From positions 1 to 64,000 of the forward strand of contig NZ_JRLF01000007.1 of the NCBI RefSeq assembly GCF_001404985.1: DNA of 64,000 nt, written 5' to 3'. The notes beneath the pieces are model-generated. The model had not been told where the DNA came from. It did no database searches and was given only the letters and a program-made list of their open reading frames with translations. The translations under genes were made by a program, and so were the position numbers. Positions 44,009 to 54,271 of the stretch are shown here, piece by piece. Position 1 is the stretch's first letter, and each line of letters starts with the position of its first letter. The DNA is from Flavobacterium aquidurense. Its GTDB lineage: Bacteria > Bacteroidota > Bacteroidia > Flavobacteriales > Flavobacteriaceae.

Positions 44009-45724
44009 TTAAAATTTAACATTATAACATATGCTAACGATAGTGTTAAATAACTGAATTTCCTGAAGTGTTGTCCCGCCGTTAGTGAGATTAATTCGAA
44101 GTAGTCCGCTAGTAGTTTGTATGGTTGTTCCTATTCCAATTCCTGTTAAATTATGGATTTTATCTGGATTTTGGCTACTTGTTAAATCTTGGTAAATTGC
44201 ATAATCTATAATTGAATTTATGTATAGATTTTTTGAAACTACATATCTGTATTCTGTTAGGAGCATAGATGTAAAATTGGCCTGAAGACTATTTTCTAAA
44301 AAGCCTCTTATGGAGTTAATGCCACCAAATCTAAATAATTCGTTTATGATGTAGTTATTGCTTTTAAGATAAAAGCCTTGCAGATTTATATTTATGTAAT
44401 TCTTTTTGTTTAATTCGAAATTATTTGAAAAGTTGGTATTTATATAGAATTGTGGACTCGAGTTTGCTGTATTTGGATTGTTATTTGTGTTTCTTTTTCC
44501 GTATCCGGCGATGAAGCTTAGGTATGTTTTTTTTGGAAAAAGAGTGCTTGTGTAGTCCAGCTGTTTGTAGTCAAGTGTAGAAGTAATATAAGAATTTTTA
44601 AAATCACTAATTATTGAATTGTTGGTATTTTGGATATCACTTGATTCTGTTGATTGATATCCCAGATATATTTTCGAATTGTAGTTTAAATAATAACCTA
44701 AATCAATTGCTGTTTTTGTATTTTGAAATGTGCTGTCTTGTTTGAATATGTTGAGCTGTGCTTTTAAGCCTAATGAAGAATTAAATATATAGGGAAATTC
44801 TATTTTGGTGTTAAAAGTTTTTTGTTGATTTCCATCACTTTTCCAATAAAGTGAAAATTGTTCACCTGAGTGTAGTGTATTTAATAAGGCAATATCCAGA
44901 TATCCGTTAAGTGTTGTTTTTTTATCATCATCATTTGAAAATCCAATATATCCATCAAACGTATTTGCTTTTCTTTTTTCGATATAAGTATATATTTTAG
45001 TAGAGTCACTGGTGAATAATATTTGTGGGTATTTAGTTTGAGTTATGAATTCAAAACTATTTATATCGTCGTGAAGTTCTTTTACGATTTCCTGATTAAA
45101 AGTTTTATTTAGGTATTTTTTATTCAGTTGTTTTAAATGACCTTTTGGAAAATAATTTTTCTCTTGAGAGTCTGTTTGAATGATAATAATTGAATTAACG
45201 CTGCGTTTTTTTTCGGATTTAAAGTTTAAGATCCCATAAATTATTAAATTCTTTCTTTTAATATTGTCGAGTTTTATTTTGCTTAGGGCAAAACCTTTTT
45301 TTTCGGCATTAATTATCTGTTGATTTAAAAAGTTTTCAAGTTGATTATATGCTACAATTACAGTGTCATTTTTTGTTTCTGCAGAGTTTGAAAGAATATT
45401 GTCTTTACCTATATATATATGTATCTCTTTGATTTGTTTTTTTAAATCTATTTTTGATGTATATGTGCTGTCATTTATTTGTTTTGTTTCTTGGATTTTA
45501 TTGTCTAAAAAGCCAATGGAAGTTAATTTTTGAGATGTGCTTTTTGTTTCATCATGCAATGATTTTATATTACTGTGCTTAATAGAGTAGTTTAATGAAT
45601 CGATTATTCGATTTTCGATTTCGTTAGAGCCAATTATTTTTAAATAAAAGTTTTGGCTATAAGATGAAAAGCTGAAGAGAAAAAAGAATATATATAATAA
45701 GTGTTTCAAAAGCAATTGTTTCAT
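44009..45724 (-). CDS. Omp85/BamA-superfamily outer-membrane protein with POTRA-like N-terminus
   Basis: The 571-residue protein has a signal peptide ending FSFSSYSQ, a periplasmic part (about 25-245) that looks like two or three POTRA units (for example LKIIGSNEIENRIIDSL; LNKTFNQEIVKELHDDINSFEFI) and a beta barrel. The Omp85 hallmark is present in FRFGGINSIRGFLENSL (about residues 463-479), and the chain ends TIVSICYNVKF with a terminal aromatic residue. It might insert or export outer-membrane proteins or, like many Bacteroidota homologues, have another transport role. It is a lone gene between susC and the ribosomal cluster, transcribed away from rpsL. Confidence 0.78.
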   Translation of the reverse strand: MKQLLLKHLLYIFFFLFSFSSYSQNFYLKIIGSNEIENRIIDSLNYSIKHSNIKSLHDETKSTSQKLTSIGFLDNKIQETKQINDSTYTSKIDLKKQIKEIHIYIGKDNILSNSAETKNDTVIVAYNQLENFLNQQIINAEKKGFALSKIKLDNIKRKNLIIYGILNFKSEKKRSVNSIIIIQTDSQEKNYFPKGHLKQLNKKYLNKTFNQEIVKELHDDINSFEFITQTKYPQILFTSDSTKIYTYIEKRKANTFDGYIGFSNDDDKKTTLNGYLDIALLNTLHSGEQFSLYWKSDGNQQKTFNTKIEFPYIFNSSLGLKAQLNIFKQDSTFQNTKTAIDLGYYLNYNSKIYLGYQSTESSDIQNTNNSIISDFKNSYITSTLDYKQLDYTSTLFPKKTYLSFIAGYGKRNTNNNPNTANSSPQFYINTNFSNNFELNKKNYININLQGFYLKSNNYIINELFRFGGINSIRGFLENSLQANFTSMLLTEYRYVVSKNLYINSIIDYAIYQDLTSSQNPDKIHNLTGIGIGTTIQTTSGLLRINLTNGGTTLQEIQLFNTIVSICYNVKF

Positions 45725-45808
45725 TTATTAAAAGTATTGCAAATATCAATTGTTTGTTTGTAAAAACATAAGCTTAAATAATGTTATTGAAAATTAATGA
45801 ATTAACGT

Positions 45809-45838
45809 TTGTATAGTGAAAAATATTTTATACATTTG
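45809..45838 (+). promoter_or_regulatory. Promoter of the str operon (TTG-N19-TACATTTG)
   Basis: TTG at 45809-45811 and TACATTTG at 45831-45838 are 19 bp apart, a full match to the Bacteroidota housekeeping promoter. Transcription would start near 45844, at the CCCCG-TAAAAAG-CGGG stretch, which could form a small 4-bp hairpin at the very 5' end of the leader. Confidence 0.85.
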
Positions 45839-45892
45839 CAACCCCGTAAAAAGCGGGAATTTAATATACATAATAAATTTTTAGTATTAATT

Positions 45893-46276
45893 ATGCCAAC
45901 AATTCAACAATTAGTAAGAACAGGAAGAACTCAGATCACTAAGAAGAGTAAATCGGTTGCTTTAGATTCTTGTCCTCAAAGAAGAGGGGTTTGTACGCGT
46001 GTTTACACTACTACACCAAAAAAACCAAACTCTGCAATGCGTAAAGTTGCGCGTGTACGTTTGACAAATGGTAATGAAGTGAATGCTTACATCCCTGGAG
46101 AAGGACACAATCTACAAGAGCACTCGATAGTATTAGTGCGAGGTGGAAGGGTAAAAGATTTACCAGGTGTTAGATATCATATCGTTCGTGGAGCGCTTGA
46201 CACGTCAGGAGTTGCAGGAAGAACGCAAAGAAGATCTAAGTACGGTGCTAAACGCCCAAAAGAAGCAAAAAAGTAA
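45893..46276 (+). CDS. rpsL: 30S ribosomal protein S12
   Basis: S12 (127 residues) sits at the decoding centre. It shows [34 protein letters not shown] (with the Lys linked to streptomycin response) and [16 protein letters not shown] (with the second such Lys and the Asp often modified). ATG 45893 is the family start; the longer open frame runs through the promoter. No Shine-Dalgarno precedes it (TTTTTAGTATTAATT). First gene of the str operon. Confidence 0.98.
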
Positions 46277-46391
46277 TTTAAAACGTTAAAGTTGGAGGTT
46301 AGGAGTTAAGGGTTTGAAATTAGGCGCAAGCTAAAGTGGATGACACATAACATTTAACGGATGACCTATAACTTTTTATTAAAAAAAAGAC

Positions 46392-46868
46392 ATGAGAAAA
46401 AGAGCGGCAAAGAAAAGACCACTTTTACCAGATCCAAGGTTCAACGACCAACTGGTAACACGTTTTGTGAACAACTTAATGTGGGACGGTAAGAAATCTA
46501 CAGCTTTCAAAGTATTTTATGATGCAATTGACATCATTGAGTCTAAAAAGCAAGATTCAGAAAAATCTTCATTAGAAATTTGGAAAGATGCTTTAACAAA
46601 CGTTATGCCTCACGTAGAAGTACGTAGCCGTAGAGTTGGTGGAGCTACATTTCAAATTCCAATGCAAATTAGACCAGACAGAAAAATTTCTATGGCAATG
46701 AAGTGGTTAATACTTTATTCTAGAAGAAGAAATGAAAAATCTATGGCACAACGTTTGGCATCAGAATGTTTAGCTGCTGCTAAAGAAGAAGGTGCTGCGG
46801 TTAAGAAAAGAATGGATACTCACAAGATGGCAGAAGCTAATAAAGCTTTCTCTCACTTTAGATTTTAA
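46392..46868 (+). CDS. rpsG: 30S ribosomal protein S7
   Basis: S7 (158 residues) starts head assembly of the 30S subunit by binding 16S rRNA. It begins MRKRAAKKRPLLPDPRF and carries the VMPHVEVRSRRVGGATFQIPMQIRP core and the ENSMA-like KSMAQRLASE helix. The rpsL-rpsG gap (115 bp) holds no clear ORF or hairpin. The poly-A AAAAAAAAGAC before the ATG replaces a Shine-Dalgarno. Confidence 0.98.
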   Translation: MRKRAAKKRPLLPDPRFNDQLVTRFVNNLMWDGKKSTAFKVFYDAIDIIESKKQDSEKSSLEIWKDALTNVMPHVEVRSRRVGGATFQIPMQIRPDRKISMAMKWLILYSRRRNEKSMAQRLASECLAAAKEEGAAVKKRMDTHKMAEANKAFSHFRF

Positions 46869-46878
46869 TTCGTAAGAA

Positions 46879-49035
46879 ATGGCTAGAGATTTAAAATATA
46901 CAAGAAATATCGGAATTGCTGCTCACATTGATGCTGGTAAAACAACAACAACTGAGCGTATCCTTTTTTATACTGGAAAGTCACACAAAATTGGTGAAGT
47001 ACACGATGGTGCTGCAACAATGGACTGGATGGCTCAAGAGCAAGAAAGAGGTATTACAATTACTTCAGCTGCAACAACTTGTGAGTGGAATTTTCCAACT
47101 GAACAAGGTAAACTTTTGCCTGAATCATTGCCTTACCACTTTAATATTATTGATACTCCTGGACACGTTGACTTTACTGTAGAGGTAAACCGTTCTTTAC
47201 GTGTACTTGATGGTTTGGTTTTCTTGTTTAGTGCTGTTGATGGTGTTGAGCCTCAATCAGAAACTAACTGGAGACTTGCTGATCAATACAGAGTTCCTCG
47301 TATGGGATTCGTAAATAAAATGGACCGTCAAGGATCTAACTTTTTGGCAGTTTGTCAACAAGTTCGTGATATGTTAAAATCAAATGCTGTTGCGATCACT
47401 TTGCCAATTGGTGAAGAAAATGATTTCAAAGGTGTTGTAGATTTAGTAAAAAACCAAGCTATTATTTGGCATGATGCAACTCAAGGGGCAACTTTTGATA
47501 TTGTTGAAATTCCTGCTGATATGGTTGCAGAGGTTAAAGAGTACAGGTCTATTCTTATTGAAGCAGTTGCTGATTACGATGAAAATCTTTTAGAGAAATT
47601 CATGGAAGATGAAAGCTCTATTACAGAGGAAGAAATCAACAACGCTTTAAGAGCTGCTACTATGGATATGGCTATCATCCCGATGATCGCTGGTTCTTCT
47701 TTCAAAAACAAAGGAGTTCAATTCATGTTAGATGCAGTTTGTAAATATTTACCTTCTCCAATGGATAAGGAAGGTATCGAAGGAATTCACCCTGATGATG
47801 CTGAATTATTAGAAGAAGATCAAACTAAAATCTTACGTAAGCCAGATGTAAAGGAGCCGTTCGCTGCTTTAGCATTTAAAATTGCTACTGACCCATTCGT
47901 AGGTCGTTTAGCTTTCTTCCGTGCTTACTCTGGTCGTTTAGATGCTGGTTCTTATGTTTTGAACACACGTTCAGGAAATAAAGAAAGAATTTCTCGTATC
48001 TACCAAATGCATGCTAACAAACAAAATCCAATCGAATTTATTGAGGCTGGAGATATTGGGGCTGCTGTTGGATTTAAAGATATTAAAACTGGAGATACAT
48101 TGTGTGATGAAAAACACCCAATCATTCTTGAGTCTATGAAATTCCCTGCACCAGTAATTGGTATTGCAATTGAGCCTAAAACAAAAGCTGACGTTGATAA
48201 AATGGGTATGGCTTTAGCTAAATTAGCTGAAGAAGATCCAACATTTACTGTTAGAACAGATGAGGCTTCAGGGCAAACTATTATCTCAGGTATGGGTGAG
48301 CTTCACTTAGATATCTTGGTAGATCGTATGAAACGTGAATTTAAAGTTGAAGTTAACCAAGGTGAGCCTCAAGTTGAATATAAAGAAGCGTTTACTAGAA
48401 CTGCTACACATAGAGAGACTTACAAGAAACAATCAGGAGGTCGTGGTAAATTCGGTGATATCGTATTTACACTTGAGCCAGCTGACGAAGTTGATGGTAA
48501 AGTGCCTGTAGGATTACAGTTTATTAATGCGGTAAAAGGTGGTAACGTTCCTAAGGAATATATTCCATCTGTAGAAAAAGGTTTCCGTGAAGCTATGAAA
48601 ACTGGTCCTTTGGCTGGTTATCAAGTGGATAGTTTGAAAGTAACTTTGACAGACGGATCTTTCCACCCTGTCGATTCTGATGCTCTTTCTTTTGAATTAG
48701 CTGCAAGAATGGGTTATAGAGAAGTAGCTAAAGCTGCTGGAGCAATTATTCTTGAGCCAATCATGAAAATGGAAGTTATTACTCCTGAAGAAAACATGGG
48801 GGATATCGTAGGTGATATCAACCGTCGTAGAGGTCAGGTTAATGACATGGGTGATAGAAATGGTGCTAAAACTATTAAAGCTGATGTGCCATTATCAGAA
48901 ATGTTTGGATATGTAACAACACTAAGAACATTATCTTCTGGTAGAGCAACTTCAACAATGGAGTTTTCTCACTATGCAGAAACACCTTCTAATATTTCAG
49001 AAGCTGTAATTAAAAAAGCAAAAGGTAACGCTTAA
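46879..49035 (+). CDS. fusA: Elongation factor G
   Basis: EF-G (718 residues) drives translocation on the ribosome using GTP. It has G1 [14 protein letters not shown]2 [10 protein letters not shown]3 DTPGHVDF, G4 NKMD and domains II-V in full ([14 protein letters not shown] in domain [24 protein letters not shown] in domain V). It starts 10 bp after rpsG. The tuf gene that often follows is absent; rpsJ comes next after 11 bp. This is the canonical translocation-competent form by its position in the str operon. Confidence 0.98.
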   Translation: MARDLKYTRNIGIAAHIDAGKTTTTERILFYTGKSHKIGEVHDGAATMDWMAQEQERGITITSAATTCEWNFPTEQGKLLPESLPYHFNIIDTPGHVDFTVEVNRSLRVLDGLVFLFSAVDGVEPQSETNWRLADQYRVPRMGFVNKMDRQGSNFLAVCQQVRDMLKSNAVAITLPIGEENDFKGVVDLVKNQAIIWHDATQGATFDIVEIPADMVAEVKEYRSILIEAVADYDENLLEKFMEDESSITEEEINNALRAATMDMAIIPMIAGSSFKNKGVQFMLDAVCKYLPSPMDKEGIEGIHPDDAELLEEDQTKILRKPDVKEPFAALAFKIATDPFVGRLAFFRAYSGRLDAGSYVLNTRSGNKERISRIYQMHANKQNPIEFIEAGDIGAAVGFKDIKTGDTLCDEKHPIILESMKFPAPVIGIAIEPKTKADVDKMGMALAKLAEEDPTFTVRTDEASGQTIISGMGELHLDILVDRMKREFKVEVNQGEPQVEYKEAFTRTATHRETYKKQSGGRGKFGDIVFTLEPADEVDGKVPVGLQFINAVKGGNVPKEYIPSVEKGFREAMKTGPLAGYQVDSLKVTLTDGSFHPVDSDALSFELAARMGYREVAKAAGAIILEPIMKMEVITPEENMGDIVGDINRRRGQVNDMGDRNGAKTIKADVPLSEMFGYVTTLRTLSSGRATSTMEFSHYAETPSNISEAVIKKAKGNA

Positions 49036-49046
49036 TTCTTAAGAAA

Positions 49047-49352
49047 ATGAGTCAAAAAATCAGAATAAAACTAAAATCTTACGATCACATGTTGGTAGAT
49101 AAGTCTGCTGAAAAGATCGTAAAAACAGTAAAAACTACTGGAGCAGTTGTAACAGGTCCAATTCCTTTGCCAACTCACAAAAAACTTTTCACTGTACTAC
49201 GTTCTCCGCACGTTAACAAAAAAGCGAGAGAGCAATTTGAAGTAATGTCATACAAGAGATTGATTGATATTTATTCATCTTCATCTAAAACTATTGATGC
49301 ATTAATGAAACTTGAATTGCCAAGTGGAGTTGAAGTGGAAATAAAAGTATAA
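49047..49352 (+). CDS. rpsJ: 30S ribosomal protein S10
   Basis: S10 (101 residues) is a 30S head protein and also the NusE antitermination factor. It has [21 protein letters not shown] and the [29 protein letters not shown] loop. Usually it is the first gene of the S10 operon; here it closes the str transcript, since a strong terminator follows 24 bp after its stop and rplC has a separate promoter. Confidence 0.98.
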
Positions 49353-49375
49353 TTTTTTTATTATATTTTATATAG

Positions 49376-49408
49376 AAAAGCGAGGCATTTTTGTCTCGCT
49401 TTTTTTTT
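49376..49408 (+). terminator. Terminator of the str operon after rpsJ
   Basis: AAAAGCGAG (49376-49384) pairs with CTCGCTTTT (49395-49403), extended by two more inner pairs, and a run of T follows. Confidence 0.88.
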
Positions 49409-49656
49409 ATCAAAAAGTTTTATTTTATCATCTTTTGTAAGATGTCAATTGCTGTTAATTGCTGTTTCTTTGCTTGAAGTGTCTTTGGTTTAGGCTGTTG
49501 CGGAGGTTTTTTATGTAAAAGATTAGGTAAAGGTTAAGGTAATGGATCTTATGAGTTAAGGTGATGAGAAATATTTTTTTGAAGAAAAAAAAATATTGTC
49601 AGTGTTAAGATCGTTGCTTTGATTTTGATAATGAGCTATTTAATTTTTATAACTGT

Positions 49657-49687
49657 TTGGTATATTCAATTTTAATGTATACTTTTG
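49657..49687 (+). promoter_or_regulatory. Promoter of the rplC-led S10 operon (TTG-N20-TACTTTTG)
   Basis: TTG at 49657-49659 and TACTTTTG at 49680-49687 are 20 bp apart, a full match to the housekeeping promoter of this phylum. The start point would be near 49693, leaving a leader of about 65 nt. Confidence 0.82.
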
Positions 49688-49690
49688 CAC

Positions 49691-49730
49691 TCCCTGTTTG
49701 GAAATTTCTGTTATTTTCAAATTGAAGGGA
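49691..49730 (+). promoter_or_regulatory. Candidate leader hairpin upstream of rplC
   Basis: TCCCT (49691-49695) pairs with AGGGA (49726-49730); after a 3-nt bulge GTTTGGAAA (49696-49704) pairs with TTTTCAAAT (49714-49722), using two G-U pairs. There is no T-run after it, so it is not a terminator. Position at the head of the S10 operon suggests autoregulation, perhaps by L4 (rplD), as known in enterobacteria; this is inference. Confidence 0.45.
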
Positions 49731-49756
49731 ATTTTAGTAATTAATAATTAATATTT

Positions 49757-50374
49757 ATGTCTGGGTTAATTGGTAAAAAAATCGGCATGACTAGTATTTT
49801 CGACGAAAATGGGAAAAACATTCCTTGTACAGTAATCGAAGCTGGGCCGTGTGTTGTTACCCAAGTCAGAACCAAAGGTGTTGACGGGTACGAAGCGTTG
49901 CAACTTGGTTTCGATGACAAAAACGAGAAACATTCCACTAAAGCGGCTTTAGGTCACTTTAAAAAAGCTGGAACTGTTGCTAAGAAAAAAGTCGTTGAAT
50001 TTCAAGATTTTGCAACTGAACAAAAATTAGGAGATCTTATTGATGTTTCTATTTTTGCTGAAGGAGAATTTGTAGATGTACAAGGTGTGTCTAAAGGTAA
50101 AGGTTTTCAAGGGGTTGTTAAGCGTCACGGATTTGGTGGTGTTGGACAAGCAACTCACGGTCAACACAACCGTTTAAGAGCGCCAGGTTCTGTAGGGGCT
50201 TCTTCATATCCATCTAGAGTATTCAAAGGAATGCGTATGGCTGGAAGAATGGGAGGAGACAATGTAAAAGTTCAAAACCTTAGAGTTTTAAAAGTAGTTG
50301 CTGAAAAGAATCTACTTGTTATTAAAGGATGTGTTCCTGGACATAAAAACTCTTATGTAATCATTCAGAAGTAA
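49757..50374 (+). CDS. rplC: 50S ribosomal protein L3
   Basis: L3 (205 residues) is an early 50S assembly protein near the peptidyl transferase centre. It starts [18 protein letters not shown] and carries the [32 protein letters not shown] loop, with its modifiable Gln, and the [14 protein letters not shown] tail motif. It is first in the transcript from the promoter at 49657. The stop overlaps the rplD start (TAATG). Confidence 0.98.
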   Translation: MSGLIGKKIGMTSIFDENGKNIPCTVIEAGPCVVTQVRTKGVDGYEALQLGFDDKNEKHSTKAALGHFKKAGTVAKKKVVEFQDFATEQKLGDLIDVSIFAEGEFVDVQGVSKGKGFQGVVKRHGFGGVGQATHGQHNRLRAPGSVGASSYPSRVFKGMRMAGRMGGDNVKVQNLRVLKVVAEKNLLVIKGCVPGHKNSYVIIQK

Positions 50375-51003
50375 TGGAAGTAAAAGTATTAGATTTCAAC
50401 GGAAAAGATACTGGAAGAAAAGTTCAACTTTCTGATTCAGTATTCGCAATTGAACCAAATAATCACGCTGTATACCTTGATGTAAAGCAATATCTTGCTA
50501 ATCAAAGACAAGGGACTCACAAAGCTAAAGAAAGAGCTGAAGTAACAGGAAGTACGCGTAAGATTAAAAAACAAAAAGGAACAGGTACTGCTCGTGCGGG
50601 AAGTATCAAAAATCCATTGTTTAAAGGTGGTGGAACAATTTTTGGACCAAGACCAAGAAGTTATTCATTTAAATTGAATAAAAGCTTGAAAAGATTGGCA
50701 AGAAAATCAGCTTTCTCAATCAAAGCAAAAGAGTCAAATATTATCGTTCTTGAGGACTTTAATTTTGAAACTCCAAACACTAAAAATTTCATTAACGTTT
50801 TGAAAGCTTTAGGGTTAGATAATAAAAAATCTCTATTTGTGTTGGGTGAGTCAAATAAAAATGTATATTTGTCGTCACGCAATTTAAAGGCTTCGAATGT
50901 CGTAACTAGCTCAGAATTAAGCACTTACGCTATTTTAAACACTAATAATTTAGTGCTTTTAGAAGGTTCTTTGGAGTTAATTGAAGAAAATTTAAGTAAA
51001 TAA
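50374..51003 (+). CDS. rplD: 50S ribosomal protein L4
   Basis: L4 (209 residues) lines the exit tunnel. The long loop carries [36 protein letters not shown], where L4 macrolide-related changes occur. In E. coli L4 represses its own operon by binding the leader; whether that applies here is open, but a hairpin does lie before rplC. Translation is coupled to rplC through a one-base overlap. Confidence 0.98.
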   Translation: MEVKVLDFNGKDTGRKVQLSDSVFAIEPNNHAVYLDVKQYLANQRQGTHKAKERAEVTGSTRKIKKQKGTGTARAGSIKNPLFKGGGTIFGPRPRSYSFKLNKSLKRLARKSAFSIKAKESNIIVLEDFNFETPNTKNFINVLKALGLDNKKSLFVLGESNKNVYLSSRNLKASNVVTSSELSTYAILNTNNLVLLEGSLELIEENLSK

Positions 51004-51010
51004 TAGGAAT

Positions 51011-51301
51011 ATGAGCATCATAATTAGACCTATAGTAACAGAAAAAGTAACCAAAGAAAGTGAAGTTTTAAACCGCTTCGGATTCGTTGTTGACAAAAAA
51101 GCAAACAAAGTTCAAATTAAGAAAGCTATTGAAGCTGCTTATGGAGTAACTATCGTTTCAGTTAACACGATGAACGTAAGACCGGATAGAACTACAAAAT
51201 ACACTAAAAGTGGTTTGATCAGTGGAAAGACAAATGCAATTAAGAAAGCGATTGTTCAAGTACAAGAAGGAGAAACAATTGATTTTTACAACAATATCTA
51301 A
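51011..51301 (+). CDS. rplW: 50S ribosomal protein L23
   Basis: L23 (96 residues) sits at the tunnel exit and docks trigger factor and SRP. It has the family core IIRPIVTEKVTKESE, VDKKANKVQIKKAIEAAYGVTIVSVNTMN. It follows rplD by 7 bp and precedes rplB by 9 bp, in one transcript. Confidence 0.97.
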   Translation: MSIIIRPIVTEKVTKESEVLNRFGFVVDKKANKVQIKKAIEAAYGVTIVSVNTMNVRPDRTTKYTKSGLISGKTNAIKKAIVQVQEGETIDFYNNI

Positions 51302-51310
51302 GATAGAAAA

Positions 51311-52135
51311 ATGTCAGTAAGAAAATTAAAACCTATTACCCCAGGTCAGCGATTTAGAGTTGTGAATGGTTATGACGCCATTACAACTGATAAGCCGGAA
51401 CGCTCTTTGATAGCGCCGATAAAAAACTCTGGAGGTAGAAATAGTCAAGGAAAGATGACCATGCGTTATACGGGTGGTGGTCACAAGCAGAGATATCGTA
51501 TTATTGATTTCAAAAGAACTAAAGACGGAATTCCGGCTACTGTGAAATCAATCGAATACGATCCAAATCGTACTGCATTTATCGCTTTATTAGCTTATGC
51601 TGATGGAGAGAAAACTTATGTAATTGCTCAAAACGGATTGAAAGTTGGTCAGAAATTAGTTTCTGGTCCAGAATCTCAACCTGAAATTGGTAATACATTG
51701 CCTTTAAGCAGAATTCCTTTAGGAACTGTAATCTCTTGTATTGAGTTACGTCCAGGTCAAGGAGCGGTAATTGCTCGTTCAGCTGGTACATTTGCTCAAT
51801 TAATGGCAAGAGATGGAAAATACGCTACAATTAAAATGCCATCTGGTGAAACAAGATTAATCTTGTTAACTTGTTCGGCTACAATTGGAGCTGTTTCTAA
51901 TTCAGACCACCAATTAGTTGTATCAGGAAAAGCTGGTAGAACAAGATGGTTAGGAAGAAGACCTAGAACAAGACCTGTTGCAATGAACCCTGTTGATCAC
52001 CCAATGGGTGGTGGAGAAGGACGTTCTTCTGGTGGACATCCACGTTCAAGAAATGGAATACCAGCAAAAGGTTATAGAACTCGTTCTAAGAAAAACCCGA
52101 GTAACAAGTATATCGTAGAACGTAGAAAGAAATAA
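51311..52135 (+). CDS. rplB: 50S ribosomal protein L2
   Basis: L2 (274 residues) bridges the subunits and supports peptidyl transfer. The C-terminal [20 protein letters not shown] block contains the conserved His region, followed by the [19 protein letters not shown] basic tail. Full length for the family. No Shine-Dalgarno; AAGATAGAAA precedes the ATG. Confidence 0.98.
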   Translation: MSVRKLKPITPGQRFRVVNGYDAITTDKPERSLIAPIKNSGGRNSQGKMTMRYTGGGHKQRYRIIDFKRTKDGIPATVKSIEYDPNRTAFIALLAYADGEKTYVIAQNGLKVGQKLVSGPESQPEIGNTLPLSRIPLGTVISCIELRPGQGAVIARSAGTFAQLMARDGKYATIKMPSGETRLILLTCSATIGAVSNSDHQLVVSGKAGRTRWLGRRPRTRPVAMNPVDHPMGGGEGRSSGGHPRSRNGIPAKGYRTRSKKNPSNKYIVERRKK

Positions 52136-52141
52136 TAAGAT

Positions 52142-52420
52142 ATGGCACGTTCATTAAAAAAAGGACCTTTCGTTCATTATAAGTTAGACAAGAAAGTTCA
52201 GGAAAACGTAGAAAGTGGTAAAAATAGTGTAGTAAAGACTTGGTCTAGAGCTTCTATGATTACTCCAGATTTCGTTGGACAGACTATCGCAGTTCATAAC
52301 GGTCGTCAATTTGTACCAGTTTACGTAACAGAAAACATGGTAGGTCACAAATTAGGAGAATTTTCACCAACTAGATCTTTTAGAGGTCATGCTGGAGCAA
52401 AAAATAAAGGTAAAAAATAA
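52142..52420 (+). CDS. rpsS: 30S ribosomal protein S19
   Basis: S19 (92 residues) is a 30S head protein near the A site. It begins [15 protein letters not shown] and has [49 protein letters not shown], the near-invariant core. It starts 6 bp after rplB. Confidence 0.98.
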
Positions 52421-52426
52421 GAAGCA

Positions 52427-52840
52427 ATGGGAGTTCGTAAAAGAGAAACAGCAGATGCGAGAAAAGAGGCTAATAAGTCTATTGCTTTCGCAAAATTGAA
52501 TAACTGCCCTACTTCACCTAGAAAAATGCGCTTAGTAGCGGACTTGGTAAGAGGTCAGAAGGTAGAAAGAGCACTTAACATCTTAAGATTCAGTTCTAAA
52601 GAGGCTTCAAGAAAATTAGAGAAACTATTATTATCTGCAATCAACAACTGGGAGCAAAAAAATAGTGAAGGTAATTTAGAAGAAGCTGGATTATTTGTTA
52701 AGGAGATCAGAGTAGATGGTGGAATGATGTTGAAAAGACTTCGTCCAGCTCCACAAGGTCGTGCACACAGAATAAGAAAACGTTCTAATCACGTAACAAT
52801 CGTGCTTGGAGCTATCAATAACACACAAAGCAATTCTTAA
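52427..52840 (+). CDS. rplV: 50S ribosomal protein L22
   Basis: L22 (137 residues) reaches into the exit tunnel. It has [28 protein letters not shown], the two strands around [39 protein letters not shown], and an N-terminal extension (about 20 residues) before the core, as in other members of the phylum. It lies 6 bp after rpsS and 5 bp before rpsC. Confidence 0.98.
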
Positions 52841-52845
52841 GCAGC

Positions 52846-53604
52846 ATGGGACAAAAGACAAATCCAATTGGAAATAGACTTGGTATCATCAGAGGGTGGG
52901 ACTCAAACTGGTATGGTGGAAATGATTACGGTGACAAACTTGCCGAAGATCACAAAATCAGAAAGTATATCCACGCTCGTTTATCAAAAGCTAGTGTATC
53001 TAAAGTAATCATCGAGAGAACTTTGAAACTTGTAACCGTTACTATCACTACTGCTAGACCTGGTATCATTATCGGAAAAGGTGGACAAGAGGTAGACAAG
53101 TTAAAAGAGGAACTTAAGAAAGTTACTGACAAAGAGGTTCAAATCAACATCTTTGAAATCAAAAGACCTGAATTAGATGCTTATCTTGTGGCGACAAGCA
53201 TCGCTCGTCAAATCGAAAGCCGTATTTCTTACAGACGTGCAATCAAAATGGCTATTGCTGCTTCTATGCGTATGAACGCTGAGGGTATCAAAGTTTTGAT
53301 TTCTGGTCGTTTGAATGGTGCTGAGATGGCGCGTTCAGAAGGTTTCAAAGAAGGTAGAATTCCTCTATCAACTTTCAGAGCTGATATTGATTATGCTTTG
53401 GCTGAAGCTCACACTACTTATGGTAGAATGGGTATCAAAGTATGGATCATGAAAGGTGAAGTTTATGGAAAGAGAGATCTTTCTCCGCTTGCAGGAATGG
53501 ATAAAAAACAATCTGGAACTGGTGGTGGTAAAGGTGGAGATGCCCCTAGAGGTAAATCTAACTTTAATAAAGGTGGAAAACCAGACGCTCGTAAAAGAAA
53601 GTAA
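52846..53604 (+). CDS. rpsC: 30S ribosomal protein S3
   Basis: S3 (252 residues) lines the mRNA entry channel. The KH domain motif [18 protein letters not shown] (about residues 72-89) and the C-terminal domain ([49 protein letters not shown]) are complete. A Gly/Lys-rich tail of about 35 residues ([20 protein letters not shown]...) extends beyond the core. Confidence 0.98.
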
Positions 53605-53623
53605 ATTTTTAAACTAAAGAAAA

Positions 53624-54049
53624 ATGTTACAGCCTAAAAGAACAAAATACCGTAAGGTACAAAAGGGTAAAATGAAAGGTAACTCTCAAAGAGGGCATGA
53701 ACTTTCTAATGGAATGTTTGGTATTAAATCTGTACATGAAGATGGAATGTTCTTAACTTCTCGTCAAATCGAAGCTGCGCGTATTGCTGCAACTCGTTTC
53801 ATGAAGAGAGAAGGACAATTATGGATCAAAATATTTCCAGACAAACCAATTACTAAGAAGCCTCTTGAGGTACGTATGGGTAAAGGTAAAGGTGCCGTTG
53901 AATATTGGGCTGCCGTTGTTAAACCCGGAAGAATTATGTTTGAAGTTGGAGGAGTTCCTTTATCAGTTGCAAAAGAGGCGTTACGTCTTGCAGCTCAAAA
54001 GCTTCCAGTAAAAACTAAATTCGTCGTTGCTAGAGATTTCGAAGCATAA
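53624..54049 (+). CDS. rplP: 50S ribosomal protein L16
   Basis: L16 (141 residues) organises the A-site tRNA elbow region. It opens [24 protein letters not shown] and has [50 protein letters not shown], the family core. It is 19 bp after rpsC and 13 bp before rpmC. Confidence 0.98.
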   Translation: MLQPKRTKYRKVQKGKMKGNSQRGHELSNGMFGIKSVHEDGMFLTSRQIEAARIAATRFMKREGQLWIKIFPDKPITKKPLEVRMGKGKGAVEYWAAVVKPGRIMFEVGGVPLSVAKEALRLAAQKLPVKTKFVVARDFEA

Positions 54050-54062
54050 TTAAATTTATATT

Positions 54063-54254
54063 ATGAAACAATCAGAAATAAAAGATCTTTCTGCAGCGGA
54101 GTTGCAAGAAAAACTTAGTCAAACTAAGAAAATATATGCTGACCTAAAAATGGCTCACGCTATTTCTCCAATTGAGAATCCACTTCAAATTAGAAGTGTA
54201 AGAAGAACAGTTGCAAGATTGGCTACAGAGTTAACTAAAAGAGAGTTACAATAA
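54063..54254 (+). CDS. rpmC: 50S ribosomal protein L29
   Basis: L29 (63 residues) is a two-helix protein at the tunnel exit. It has EIKDLSAAELQEKLSQTKKIYADLKMAHAISPIENPLQIRSVRRTVARL, the usual pattern. It lies between rplP and rpsQ in the normal order. Confidence 0.97.
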   Translation: MKQSEIKDLSAAELQEKLSQTKKIYADLKMAHAISPIENPLQIRSVRRTVARLATELTKRELQ

Positions 54255-54271
54255 TTGTATTCTGCTGAAAG

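Larger units (their letters stand above)
49353..49756. other. 404-bp gap between rpsJ and rplC
   Basis: The gap has the terminator of the str operon (49376-49408), an AT-rich middle with no supportable ORF or RNA gene, then the rplC promoter (49657-49687) and a leader hairpin (49691-49730). It divides what is one contiguous S10 operon start in many bacteria. Confidence 0.8.

Noticed and set aside
45809..45892. N-terminal extension of rpsL suggested by the open frame
   Set aside because: It runs through the promoter and lies before the conserved MPTIQQL start of S12.
46277..46391. rpsL-rpsG gap inspected for a leader hairpin
   Set aside because: GTTGGAGGTTAGGAGTTAAGG is purine-rich, but I found no convincing stem or ORF, and the AGGAG is too far from the rpsG start to be its Shine-Dalgarno.
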